From: Synchiropus splendidus
Taxonomy: Eukaryota > Chordata > Actinopteri > Syngnathiformes > Callionymidae
Direction: 5' to 3'
Assembly: GCF_027744825.2 (NCBI RefSeq)
Contig: NW_026527054.1
Coordinates: 1,736,001-1,800,000 of the forward strand
Length of the DNA stretch: 64,000 bases
Below are positions 24,001-36,500 of this stretch, in pieces. Numbering within the stretch: position 1 is the stretch's first letter; every line of letters starts with the position of its first letter. The notes under the pieces are model-generated. The model made no database searches, was not told the origin of the DNA, and saw only the letters and a list, made by a program, of their open reading frames with translations. The translations under genes were made by a program, and so were the position numbers.

Positions 24001-27000
24001 GCCAAACATAAAAGTGTTGATAACTTTGGAAAAACACTTCAGACAGCTTAGATTTGATGTGCAACTGCTACAAACACCCTTTTTGTTGTAGTGGGAGGTG
24101 AAAATTTCATGTTCTGAAGCTTCTCTGCAAAGTTATGGCACACTGAAGAAAACGCGTTTTCAGCCTGAGATGAGGTCGATTCCGGAACACCAAACATAAA
24201 AATGTTGATAACTTTTGAAAAACACTTCAGACAGCTTAGATTTGATGTGCAACTACTAGAAAGACCATTTCTGCTATAGTGGGAGGTCAAAATTTCATGT
24301 TCGGAAGCTTCCCTGCAGAGTTATGGCACAATGCGTAAAACGCGTTTTCAGCCGGAGATAAGGTCGATTCCGGAACGCCAAACATAAAAGTGTTGATAAC
24401 TTTGGAAAAACACTTCAGACAGCTTAGATTTGATGTGCAACTACTAGAAAGACCCTTTCTGCTATAGTGGGAGGTGAACATTTCATGTTCTGAAGCTTCC
24501 CTGTAAAGTTATGGCACAATGCAGAAAACGCATTTTGAGCCTGAGATAAGGTCGATTCCCGAACGCCAAACATAAAAATGTTGATAACCTTGGAAAAACA
24601 CATCAGACAGCTTAGATTTGATGTGCAACTACCAGAAAGACCCTTTCTGCTATAGTGGGAGGTCAAAATTCTATGTTCTGAAGCTTCCCTGCAAAGTTAT
24701 GGGACAATGCAGATAACGATTTTTCATCCTGAGATAAGGTTGGTTCCGGAACGCAAAACATAAAAATGTTGATAACTTTGGAAATACACTTCAGACAGCT
24801 TAGATTTGGTATGCAACTACTAAAAAGACCCTTTCTGCTATAGTGGGAGGTGCAAATTTCATGTTCGGAAGCATCCATGCAAAGTTATGGCACAATGCAG
24901 AAAACGCGTTTTCAGCCTGAGATAAAGTTGATTCCGGAACGCCAAACATAAAAATGTTGATAACTTTGGAAAAACACTTCAGACAGCTTAAATTTGATGT
25001 GCAACTACTAGAAAGACCGTTTCTGCTATAGTGGGAGGTGAACATTTCATGTTCTGAAGCTTCCTTGTAAAGTTATGGCACAATGCGTAAAACGCGTTTT
25101 GAGCCTGAGATAAGGTCGATTCCGGAACGCCAAACATAAAAATGTTGATAACTTTCGAAAAACACTTCAGACAGCTTAGATTTGATGTGCAACTGCTACA
25201 AACACCCTTTTTGTTGTAGTGGGAGGTGAAAATTTCATGTTCTGAAGCTTTCATGCAAAGTTATGGTACAATGCGTAAAACGCGTTTTCAGCCTGAGATA
25301 AGGTTGATTCTGGAACGCCAAACATAAAAATGCTGATAACTTTGGAAAAACACTTCAGACAGCTTAAATTTGATGTGCAACTACTAGAAAGACCATTTCT
25401 GCTATAGTGTGAGGTGAACATTTCATGTTCTGAAGCTTCCCTGTAAAGTTATGGCACAATGCGTAAAACGCGTTTTGAGCCTGAGATAAGGTCGATTACG
25501 GAAAGCCAAACATAAAAATGTTGATAACTTTCGAAAAACTCTTCAGACAGCTTAGATTTGATGTGCAACTACTAGAAATACCCTTTCTGCTATAGTGGGA
25601 GGTGAACATTTCATGTTCTGAAGCTTCCCTGTAAAGTTATGGCACAATGCAGAAAACGCATTTTGAGCCTGAGATAAGGTCGATTCCCGAACGCCAAACA
25701 TAAAAATGTTGATAACTTTGGAAAAACACATCAGACAGCTTAGATTTGATGTGCAACTACCAGAAAGACCCTTTCTGCTATAGTGGGAGGTCAAAATTAT
25801 ATGTTCTGAAGCTTCCCTGCAAAGTTATGGGACAATGCAGATAACGATTTTTCATCCTGAGATAAGGTTGGTTCCGGAACGCAAAACATAAAAATGTTGA
25901 TAACTTTGGAAATACACTTCAGACAGCTTAGATTTGGTGTGCAACTACTAAAAAGACCCTTTCTGCTATAGTGGGAGGTGCAAATTTCATGTTCGGAAGC
26001 ATCCATGCAAAGTTATGGCACAATGCAGAAAACGCGTTTTCAGCCTGAGATAAAGTTGATTCCGGAACGCCAAACATAAAAATGTTGATAACTTTGGAAA
26101 AACACTTCAGACAGCTTAAATTTGATGTGCAACTACTAGAAAGACCCTTTCTGCTATAGTGGGAGGTGAACATTTCATGTTCTGAAGCTTCCCTGTAAAG
26201 TTATGGCACAATGCGTAAAACGCGTTTTGAGCCTGAGATAAGGTCGATTCCGGAACGCCAAACATAAAAATGTTGATAACTTTCAAAAAACACTTCAGAC
26301 AGCTTAGATTTGATGTGCAACTGCTACAAACACCCTTTTTGTTGTAGTGGGAGGTGAAAATTTCATGTTCTGAAGCTTTCATGCAAAGTTATGGTACAAT
26401 GCGTAAAACGCGTTTTCAGCCTGAGATAAGGTTGATTCTGGAACGCCAAACATAAAAATGCTGATAACTTTGGAAAAACACTTCAGACAGCTTAAATTTG
26501 ATGTGCAACTACTAGAAAGACCCTTTCCGCTATAGTGTGAGGTGAACATTTCATGTTCTGAAGCTTCCCTGTAAAGTTATGGCACAATGCGTAAAACGCG
26601 TTTTGAGCCTGAGATAAGGTCGATTACGGAACGCCAAACATAAAAATGTTGATAACTTTCGAAAAACTCTTCAGACAGCTTAGATTTGATGTGCAACTGC
26701 TACAAACACCCTTTTTGTTGTAGTGGGAGGTGAAAATTTCATGTACTGAAGCTTCTCTGCAAAGTTATGGCACAATGCAGAAAACGCGTTTTCAGCCTGA
26801 GATGAGGTCGATTCCGGAACACCAAACATAAAAATGTTGATAACTTTTGAAAAACACTTCAGACAGCTTAGATTTGATGTGCAACTACTAGAAAGACCAT
26901 TTCTGCTATAGTGGGAGGTCAAAATTTCATGTTCTGAAGCGTCCCTGCAGAGTTATGGCACAATGCGTAAAACGCGTTTTCAGCCTGAGATAAGGTCGAT

Positions 27001-27073
27001 TCCGGAACGCCAAACATAAAAGTGTTGATAACTTTGGAAAAACACTTCAGACAGCTTAGATTTGATGTGCAAC
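21020..27073. repeat. Tandem 16-mer higher-order repeat (3008 bp)
   Basis: Positions 21020-24065 repeat at 24028-27073, offset 3008 bp (16 x 188). Six independent landmarks keep this spacing (21040/24048, 21416/24424, 22544/25552, 23108/26116, 23672/26680 and 21980/24988). Inside each unit an eight-monomer run is followed by a six-monomer partial repeat (offset 1128 bp) and two further monomers, so the 16-mer reads as 8+6+2 of the same types. The copies differ at scattered single bases only. Confidence 0.92.
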
Positions 27074-27719
27074 TACTAGAAAGACCCTTTCTGCTATAGT
27101 GGGAGGTGAACATTTCATGTTCTGAAGCTTCCCTGTGAAGTTATGGCACAATGCAGAAAACGCATTTTGAGCCTGAGATAAGGTCGATTCCCGAACGCCA
27201 AACATAAAAAAGTTGATCACTTTGGAAAAACAATTCAGACAGCTTAGATTTGATGCGCAACTACTAAAAAGACCCTTTCTGCAACAGTGGGAGGTTAAAA
27301 TTTCATGTTCGGAAGCTTTTATGCAAAGTTATGGCACAATGCAGACAACGCGTTTTCAGACTGAGATAAGGTCGATTCCGGAACGCCAAACATAAAAATG
27401 TTGATAACTTTCGAAAAACAGTTCAGACAGCTTAGATTTGATGGGCAACTACTAGAAAGACCATTTCTGCTATAGTGAGAGGTCAAAATTTCATTTTCTG
27501 ACGCTTTCCTGCAAAGTTATGGGACAATGCAGAAAACGCATTTTGAGCCTGAGATAAGGTTGATTCCCGAACGCCAAACATAAAAATGTTGATCACTTTG
27601 GAAAAACATTTCAGACAGCTTAGATTTGATGCGCAACTACTAAAAAGACCCTTTCTGCAACAGTGGGAGGTTAAAATTTCATGTTCGGAAGCTTCCCTGC
27701 AAAGTTATGGCAGAATGGA

Positions 27720-27737
27720 GAAAACGCAAGCGTTTTC
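27720..27737. repeat. Enlarged palindrome monomer (copy 5)
   Basis: This is the rightmost copy of the insertion variant, directly before the 376-bp dimer tract. None is seen further right. Confidence 0.9.
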
Positions 27738-27770
27738 AGCCTGAAATAAGGTGGGTTCCAGAACGCCAAA

Positions 27771-28740
27771 CATAAAATTGTTGATAACTTTGGAAAAACA
27801 CTTCAGACAGCTTAGATTTGATGTGCAAGTACTAGAAAGACCCTTTCTGCTTTAGTGTGAGGTTAAAATTTCATGTTCGGAAGCTTTCATGCAAAGTTAT
27901 GGTACAATACGTAAAACGCGTTTTCAGCCTGAGATAAGGTCGATTCCGGAACGCCAAACATAAAAATGTTGATAACTTTCGAAAAACAGTTCAGACAGCT
28001 TAGATTTGATGTGCAACTACTAGAAAGACCATTTCTGCTATAGTGAGTGGTCAAAATTTTATGTTCTGAAGCTTTCCTGCAAAGTTATGGGACAATGCAG
28101 AAAACGCATTTTGAGCCTGAGATAAGGTTGATTCCCGAACGCCAAACATAAAATTGTTGATAACTTTGGAAAAACACTTCAGACAGCTTAGATTTGATGT
28201 GCAAGTACTAGAAAGACCCTTTCTGCTTTAGTGTGAGGTTAAAATTTCATGTTCGGAAGCTTTCATGCAAAGTTATGGTACAATGCGTAAAACGCGTTTT
28301 CAGCCTGAGATAAGGTCGATTCTGGAACGCCAAACATAAAAATGTTGATAACTTTCGAAAAACAGTTCAGACAGCTTAGATTTGATGTGCAACTACTAGA
28401 AAGACCATTTCTGCTATAGTGAGAGGTCAAAATTTTATGTTCTGAAGCTTTCCTGCAAAGTTATGGGACAATGCAGAAAACGCATTTTGAGCCTGAGATA
28501 AGGTTGATTCCCGAACGCCAAACATAAAATTGTTGATAACTTTGGAAAAACACTTCAGACAGCTTAGATTTGATGTGCAAGTACTAGAAAGACCCTTTCT
28601 GCTTTAGTGTGAGGTTAAAATTTCATGTTCGGAAGCTTTCATGCAAAGTTATGGTACAATGCGTAAAACGCGTTTTCAGCCTGAGATAAGGTCGATTCCG
28701 GAACGCCAAACATAAAAATGTTGATAACTTTCGAAAAACA
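27771..28740. repeat. Dimeric 376-bp tract, about 2.6 copies
   Basis: CATAAAATTG starts at 27771, 28147 and 28523, exactly 376 bp apart. Each unit pairs a monomer with GCAAGTACTAG and GCTTTAGTGTGAGG with one carrying GTTATGGGACAATG and GATTCCCGAACGCC. The third unit ends near 28740, where the sequence switches to a CTACAAACACCC-type monomer. The same dimer occurs once near 19870-20240. Confidence 0.88.
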
Positions 28741-28900
28741 CTTCAGACAGCTTAGATTTGATGTGCAACTGCTACAAACACCCTTTTTGTTGTAGTGGGA
28801 GTTGAAAATTTCATGTTCTGAAGCTTCTCTGCAAAGTTATGGCACAATGCAGAAAACGCGTTTTCAGCCTGAGATGAGGTCGATTCCGGAACGCCAAACA

Positions 28901-29439
28901 TAAAAAAGTTGATAAGTTTGGAAAACACTTCAGACAGCTTCGATTTGATGTGCAACTACTAGAAAGACCCTTTGTGCTATAGTGGGAGGTTAAAATTTAA
29001 TGTTCAGAAGCTTCCCTGTAAAGTTATGGCACAATGCGTAAAACGCGTTTTCAGCCTGAGATAAGGTCGATTCCGGAACGCCAAACATAAAAATGTTGAT
29101 AACTTTGGAAAAACACTTCAGACAGCTTAGATTTGATGTGCAACTACTAGAAAGACCATTTCTGCTATAGTAGGAGGTGAAAATGTCATATTCTGAAGCT
29201 TCTCTGCAAAGTTATGGCACAATGCAGAAAGCGCATTTTGAGCCTGAGATAAGGTCGATTCCCGAACGCCAAACATAAAAATGTTGATCACTTTCGAAAA
29301 ACACTTCAGACTGCTTAGATTTGATGCGCAACTACTAAAAAGTCCCTTTCTGCTATAGTGGGAGGTTAAAATTTCATGTTCGGAAGCTTTCATGCAAAGT
29401 TATGGCACAATGCAGACAATGCGTTTTCGGCCTGAGATA
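28901..29439. repeat. Transition monomers between domains
   Basis: Ordinary 188-bp monomers with scattered variants (AGTTGATAAGTTTGG, AGCTTCGATTTG, GAAAGCGCATTTTGAG). They are not part of the 8-mer order to the left and precede the segment that is duplicated at 39.2 kb. Confidence 0.75.
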
Positions 29440-32400
29440 AGTCGATTCCGGAACGCCAAACATAAAAATGTTGATAGCTTTGGAAAAACACTTCAGACAG
29501 CTTAGATTTGATGTGCAACTACTAGAAAGACCCTTTCTGCGATAGTGGGACGTGAAAATTTCATGTTCGAAGCATCCATGCAAAGTTATGGCACAATGCA
29601 GAAAACGCGTTTTCAGCCAGAGATAAGGTCGATTCCGGAACGCCAAACATAAAAATGATGACAACTTTTGAAAAACACTTCAGACAACTTAGATTTGATG
29701 TGCAACTGCTAGAAACACCCTTTCTGTTGTAGTGGGAGGTGAAAATTTCATGTTCTGAGGCTTCTCTGCAAAGTTATGGCACAATGCAGAAAACGTGTTT
29801 TCAGCCTGAGATGAGGTCGATTCCGGAACGCCAAACATAAAAATGTTGATAACTTTGGAAAAACACGTCAGACAGCTTAGATTTGATGTGCAACTACTCG
29901 AAAGACCCTTTCTGCAATAGTGGCAGGTGAAAATTTCATGTTCTGAAGCTTCCCTGCAGAATTATGGCACAATGCGAAAAACGCGTTTTGAGCCTGAGAT
30001 AAGGTCGATTCCGGAACGCCAAATATAAAAATGTTGATAACTTTGGAAAAACACTTCAGACAGCTTAGATTTGATGTGCACCTACTAGAAAGACCCTTTC
30101 TGCTATAGTGGGAGGTGAACATTTCATGTTCTGAAGCTTCCATGCAAAGTTATGGCACAATGCGTAAAACGCGTTTTCAGTCAGAGATAAAGTGGGTTCC
30201 GGAACGCCAAACATAAAAATGTTGATAAGTTTGGAAAAACATTTCAGACAGCTTAGATTTGATGTGCAACTACTCGAAAAACCATTTCAGCTATAGTGGG
30301 AGGTGAAAATAAAATTTTATGTTCTGAAGCTTCCCTGCAAAGTTATGGCACAATGCAGAAAACGCGTTTTCATCCTCAGATAAGGTCGATTCCGGAACGC
30401 CAAACATAAAAATGTTGATAACTTTGGAAAAACACTTCAGACAGCTTAGATTTGATGTGCAACTACTAGAAAGACCCTTTCTGCTACAGTGGGAGGTGAA
30501 AATTTCATGTTCTGAAGCTTCTCTGCAAAGTTATGGCACAATGCAGAAAAAGCATTTTCAGCCTGAGATAAGGTGGGTTCCGGAACGCCGAACATAAAAA
30601 TATTGATAAGTTTGGAAAAACACTTCAGACAGCTTCGATTTGATGTGCAACTACTAGAAAGGCCCTTTCTGCTATAGTGGGAGGTGAAAATTTCATGTTC
30701 TTAAGCTTCCCACCAAAGTTATGGCACAATGCAGAAAACGGCTTTTCAGCCTGAGATAAGGTCGATTACGGAACGGCAATATATTAATGTTAATAACTTT
30801 GGAAAAACACTTCAGACAGCTTCGATTTGATGTGCAACTACTAGAAAGGCCCTTTCTACTATAGTGGGAGGTGAAAATTTCATGTTCTGAGGCTTCACTG
30901 AAAAGTTATGGCACAATGCAGAAAAGTCGTTTTCAGCCTGAGATAAGGTCGATTCCGGAACGCCAAACATAAAAGTGTTGATAACTTTGGAAAAACACTT
31001 CAGACAGCTTAGATTTGATGTGCAACTACTAGAAAAACCCTTTCTGCTGTATTGGGAGGTGAAAATGTCATGTTCTGAAACTTCCCTGCAAAGTTATGGC
31101 ACAATGCAGAAAACGCGTTTTCAGCGTAAGATCAGGTGAGTTCCCGAACGCCAAAGATTAAAATGTTGATAACTTTGGAAAAAATCTTCAGACAGCTTAG
31201 ATTTGATGTGCACCTACTAGAAAGACCCTTTCTACTGTAGTGGGAGGTTGAAAATTTCATGTTTTGAAGCTTCCATGCAAAGTTATGGCACAATCCAGAA
31301 AACGCGTTTTCAGTCGGAGATAAGGGGGGTTCCGGAACGCCAAACATATAAATGTTGATAACTTTCGAAAAACACTTAAGACAGCTTAGATTTGATGTGC
31401 AACTACTAGAAAGACCCTTTCTGCAATAGTCAGAGGTGAAAATTTCATGTTTTGAAGCTTCCCTGCAAAGTGATGGCCCAAAGAAAGAATCGCGTTTTCA
31501 GCCTGAGATAAGGTGGTTTCCGGAACGCAAAACATAAAAATGTTGATAACTTTGGAAAAACACTTCAGACAGCTTACATTTGATGTGCAACTACTTGAAA
31601 GACCCTTTCTGCTAGAGTGGGTGGTAAAAATTCCATGTTCTGAAGCTTCCCAGCAATGTTATGACACAAAGCAGAAAATGCGTTTTCAGTCTGAGATTGG
31701 GTGGGTTCCGGAACGCCAAACATAAAAATGTTGTTAACATTGGAAAAACACTTCAGACAGCTTAGATTTGATATGGAACTAGTAGAAAGACCCTTTCTGC
31801 TATAGTCGGAGGTGAAAATTTCATGTTCTGAAGCTTCCCTGAGAAGTTATGGCACAAAGAAAGAAACACGTTTTCAGCCTGAGATAAGGTGGGTTCTGGA
31901 ATGCCAAATATAAAAATGTTGATAACTTTGGAAAAACACTTCAGACAGCTTAGATTTGATGTGTAACTATTAGAAAGACCCTTTGTGCTATGGTGGGAGG
32001 TTAAAATTTAATGTTCAGAAGCTTCTCTGCAAAGTTATGGCACAATGCAGAAAACGCATTTTGAGCCTGAGATAAGGTCCATTCCGGAACGCCAAACATA
32101 AAAATGTTGATCAGTTTGGAAAAACACTTCAGACAGTTTAGATTTGATGCGCAACTACTAAAAAGAACCTTTCTGCTATAGTGGGAGGTTAAAATTTCAT
32201 GTTCTGAAGCTTTCATGCAAAGTTATGGTACATTGCGCTAAACGCGTTTTCAGCCTGAGATAAGGTCGATTCCGGAACGCCAAACATAAAAATGTTGATA
32301 ACTTTTGAAAAACACTTCAGACAGCTTAGATTTGTTGTGCAACTACTAAAAAGACCCTTTCTGCTATAGTGGGAGGTGAACATTTCATGTTCTGAAGCTT

Positions 32401-33515
32401 CCCTGCAAAGTTATGGCACGATGCAGAAAACGTGTTTTCAGCCTGAGATAAGGTTGGTTCCGGAACGCCAAGCATAAAACTGTTGATAACTTTGGAAAAA
32501 CACTTCAGACAGCTTAGATTTGATGTGCAACTACTAGAAAGACCCTTTCTGCGATAGTGGGACGTGAAAATTTCATGTTCGGAAGCATCCATGCAAAGTT
32601 ATGGCACAATGCAGAAAACGCGTTTTCAGCCAGAGATAAGGTCGATTCCGGAACGCCAAACATAAAAATGTTGATAACTTTCGAAAAACACTTCAGACAG
32701 CTTAGATTTGATGTACAACGACTAGAAAGACCCTTTCTGTTGTAGTGGGAGGTGAAAATTCCATGTTCTGAAGCTCCCCAGAAAAGTAAGGGCACAATGC
32801 AGAAAACGCGTTTTCAGCCAGAGATAAGGTGGGTTCCGGAAGGCCAAACATAAAAATGTTGATAACTTTGGAAAAACACTTCAGACAGCTTATAGTTGAT
32901 GTGCAACTACTAGAAGGACCCTTTCTGTTATAGTGGGAGGTGAAAATTCCATGTACTCAAGCTCCCCTGAAAAGTTAAGGCACAATGCAGAAAACGCGTT
33001 TTCAGCTTGACATAAGGTGGGTTCCAGAACGCCAAACATAAAAATGTTGATAACTTTGGAAAAACACTTCAGACAGCTTATAGTTGATGTGCAACTAGTA
33101 GAAGGACCCTTTCTGTAATAGTGGGAGGTGAAAATTCCATGTACTCAAGCTCCCCTGAAAAGTTAAGGCACAATGCAGAAAAGGCGTTTTCAGCCTGAGA
33201 TAAGGTGGGTTCCAGAACGCCAAACATAAAAATGTTGATAACTTTGGAAAAACACTTCAGACAGCTTAGATTTGATGTGCAACTACTAGAAAGACCCTTT
33301 CTGCTATAGTGGGAGGTGAAATTTTCATGTTCTGAAGCTTCCCTGCAAAGTTATGGCACAATGCAGAAAACGCGTTTTCAGCCTGAGATAAGGTCAATTC
33401 CCGAACGCCAAACATAAAAATGTTGATCACTTTGGAAAAACAATTCAGACAGCTTAGATTTGATGCGCAACTACTAAAAAGACCGTCTCTGCGATAGTGG
33501 GACGTGAAAATTTCA

Positions 33516-33695
33516 TGTTCGGAAGCATCCATGCAAAGTTATGGCACAGTGCAGAAAACGCGTTTTCAGTCAGTCGATTCCGGAACGCTAAACATAAAAG
33601 TGTTGATAACTTTGGAAAAACACTTCAGATAGCTTAGATTTGATGTGCAACTACTAGAAAGATCCTTTCTGCTATAGTGGGATGTGAAATTTTCA
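33516..33695. repeat. 180-bp deleted monomer (copy 1)
   Basis: An 8-bp deletion turns the usual TTTTCAGCCTGAGATAAGG context into TTTTCAGTCAGTCGATTCC. It shares CAGATAGCTTAG and AAAGATCC with copies at 35011-35190 and 42907-43086. The segment to about 33893 repeats at offset 1495 bp. Confidence 0.9.
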
Positions 33696-35010
33696 TGTTC
33701 TGAAGCTTCCCTCCAAATTTATGGCACAATGCAGAAAACGCATTTTCAGCCTGAGATAAGGTCGATTCCGGAACGGCAAACATAAAAATGTTGATACCTT
33801 TGGAAAAACACTTCAGACCGCTTAGATTTGATGTGCAACTACTAGAAAGATCATTTCTGCTATAGTGGGAGGTGAAAATTTCATGTTCTGAAGCTTCCCT
33901 GCAAAGTTATGGAACAATGCAGAAAACGCATTTTCAGCCTGAGATAAAGTGGGTTCCAGAACGCCAAACATAAAAATGTTGATAACTTTGGAAAAACACT
34001 TCAGACAGCTTAGATTTGATGTGCAACTACTAGAAAGACCCTTTCTGCTATAGTGGGAGGTGAAAATTTCATTTTCTGAAGCTTCCCAGCAAAGTTTTGG
34101 CACAATGCGTAAAACGCGTTTTCAGCCTGAGATAAGGTCGATTCCGGAACGCCAAACATAAAAATGTTGATAACTTTCGAAAAACACTTCAGACAGCTTA
34201 GATTTGATGTACAACGACTAGAAAGACCCTTTCGGTTATAGTGGGAGGTGAAAATTCCATGTTCTGAAGCTCCCAAGAAAAGTAAAGGCACAATGCAGAA
34301 AACGCGTTTTCAGCCAGAGATAAGGTCGATTCCGGAACGCCAAACATAAAAATGTTGATAACTTTCGAAAAACACTTCAGACAGCTTAGATTTGATGTAC
34401 AACGACTAGAAAGACCCTTTCGGTTATAGTGGGAGGTGAAAATTCCATGTTCTGAAGCTCCCCAGAAAAGTAAAGGCACAATGCAGAAAACTCGTTTTCA
34501 GCCTGAGATAAGGTGGGTTCCGGAACGCCAAACATAGAAATGTTGATGTCTTTGGAAAAACTCTTCAGACAGCTTAGATTTGATGTGCAACTAAAAGAAA
34601 AACCCTTTCTGCTATAGTGGGATGTGGAAAAGTCATGTTCTGAAGCTTCCCTGCAAAGTTATGGCACAATGCAGAAAATACGTTTTCAGCCTGAGATAAG
34701 GTCGATTCCGGAAGCCAAACATAAAAGTGTTGATGACTTTGGAAAAACTCTTCAGACAGCTTAGATTTGATGTGCAACTACGAGAAAGACCCTTTCTGCT
34801 ATAGTGGGACGTGAAAATTTCATGTTCTGAAGCTTCCCAGCAAAGTTATGGCACAATGCGGAAAACCCGTTTTCAGCCTGAGATAAGAAGGGTTCCGGAA
34901 CGCCAAACACAAAAATGTCGATAACTTTGGAAAAACACTTCAGACAGCTTAGATTTGATGTGCAACAAGGAGAAAGACCCTTTCTGCTAGATTGGGACGT
35001 TAAAATTCCA

Positions 35011-35190
35011 TGTTCTGAAGTTGCCCTGCAAAGTTATGGCACAGTGCAGAAAACGCGTTTTCAGTCAGTCGATTCCGGAACGCTAAACATAAAAGTGTTG
35101 ATAACTTTGGAAAAACACTTCAGATAGCTTAGATTTGATGTGCAACTACTAGAAAGATCCTTTCTGCTATAGTGGGATGTGAAATTTTCA
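35011..35190. repeat. 180-bp deleted monomer (copy 2)
   Basis: Same 8-bp deletion and linked variants as at 33516. This copy sits in the part of the block that matches 42.9 kb at offset 7896. Confidence 0.9.
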
Positions 35191-36500
35191 TGTTCTGAAG
35201 CTTCCCTCCAAATTTATGGCACAATGCAGAAAACGCATTTTCAGCCTGAGATAAGGTCGATTCCGGAACGGCAAACATAAAAATGTTGATACCTTTGGAA
35301 AAACACTTCAGACCGCTTAGATTTGATGTGCAACTACTAGAAAGATCATTTCTGCTATAGTGGGAGGTGAAAATTTCATGTTCTGGAGCTTACCTACAAA
35401 GTTTTGGCACAATGCAGAAAACGCGTTTTCAGCCTGAGATAAGGTGGGTTCAAGAACGCCAAACATAAAAATGTTGATAACTTTGGAAAAACACTTCAGA
35501 CAGTTGAGATTTGATGTGCAACTACTAGAAAGACCCTTTCTGCTACAGTGGGAGGTGAAAATTTCATGTACTGAAGCTTACCTGCAAAGTTATGCCACAA
35601 TGTAGGAAACGCGATTTCAGCCTGAGATAAGGTCAATTCCGGAACGCCAAACATAAAAATATTGATAACTTTGCAGAAACACTTCAGACAGCTTAGATTT
35701 GATGTGCAACTACTAGAAAGACGCATTCTGCTATAGTGGGAGGTGAAAATTTCATGTTCTGAAGCTTCCCTGCAAAGTTATGGCACAATGCAGAAAACGT
35801 GTTTTCAGCATGAGATAAGGTCGATTCCGGAACGCTAAACGTAAAAATGTTGATAACTTTGGAAAAACACTTCAGACTGCTTAGATTTGATGTGCAACTA
35901 CGAGAAAGACCCTTTCTGCTACAGTGGGAGGTGAAAATTTCATGTTCTGAAGCTTTCCTGCAAAGTTATGGCACAATGCGTAAAACGCGTTTTCAGCCTT
36001 AGGTAAGGTTGATTCCGGAACGCCAAACATAAGAATGTTGATAACTTTAGAAAAACACTTCAGACAGCTTAGATTTGATGTGCAACTACTAGAAAGACCC
36101 TTTCTGCTATAGTGGGAAGTAAAAATTTCATGTTCGGAAGCTTCCCTGCAAAGTTATGGCACAATGCGTGAAACGCGTTTTCAGCCTGAGATGAGGTTGA
36201 TTTCAGAACGCCAAACATAAAAATGTTGATAACTCAGGAAAAACTCTACAGACAGCTTAGATTTGATGTGCAGCTACTAGAAATAAACTTTCTGCTCTAG
36301 TGGGAGCTGAAAATTTCATGTTCTAAAGCTTGCCTGCAAAGTTATGGGACAATGCAGAAAACGCGTTTTCAGCCTGAGATAAGGTCGATTCCGGAACGCC
36401 AAACGTAAAAATGTTGATAACTTTGCAAATACACTTCAGACAGCTTAGATCTGATGTGCAACTACTAGAAAGACACATTCTGCTATAGTGGGAGGTGAAA

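Larger units (their letters stand above)
10503..28900. repeat. Central higher-order domain, 8-mer derived
   Basis: Monomer types recur here in a fixed order. The marker type contains CTACAAACACCC followed by TTTTTGTTGTAG. Distances between equivalent landmarks are 1128, 1504, 1880 and 3008 bp (6, 8, 10 and 16 monomers), or those values changed by known 42-, 55- or 4-bp indels. The marker type occurs near 11652, 12175, 13308, 13678, 15886, 18330, 19461, 21057, 22187, 23315, 23691, 24065, 25192, 26322, 26698 and 28768. This is the most homogenised part of the window. Confidence 0.85.
29440..36500. repeat. Segmental duplication, left copy
   Basis: About 7.1 kb of varied monomers recur in order at 39203-44396. 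Offsets step from 9763 (29.44-29.74 kb) to 9387 (30.1-30.7 kb), 9580 (30.9-31.57 kb), 8075 (33.08-33.54 kb) and 7896 (33.9-36.5 kb). Each step is close to a whole number of monomers (2, 1, 8 and 1). Shared rare variants include GTTCGAAGCATCC, the AAAATAAAATTTTATG insertion, ACGGCAATATATTAATG, TGATGGCCCAAAGAAAG, AGCTTATAGTTGATG and GTTTTCAGTCAGTCGATTCC. No higher-order period dominates within it. Confidence 0.85.
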
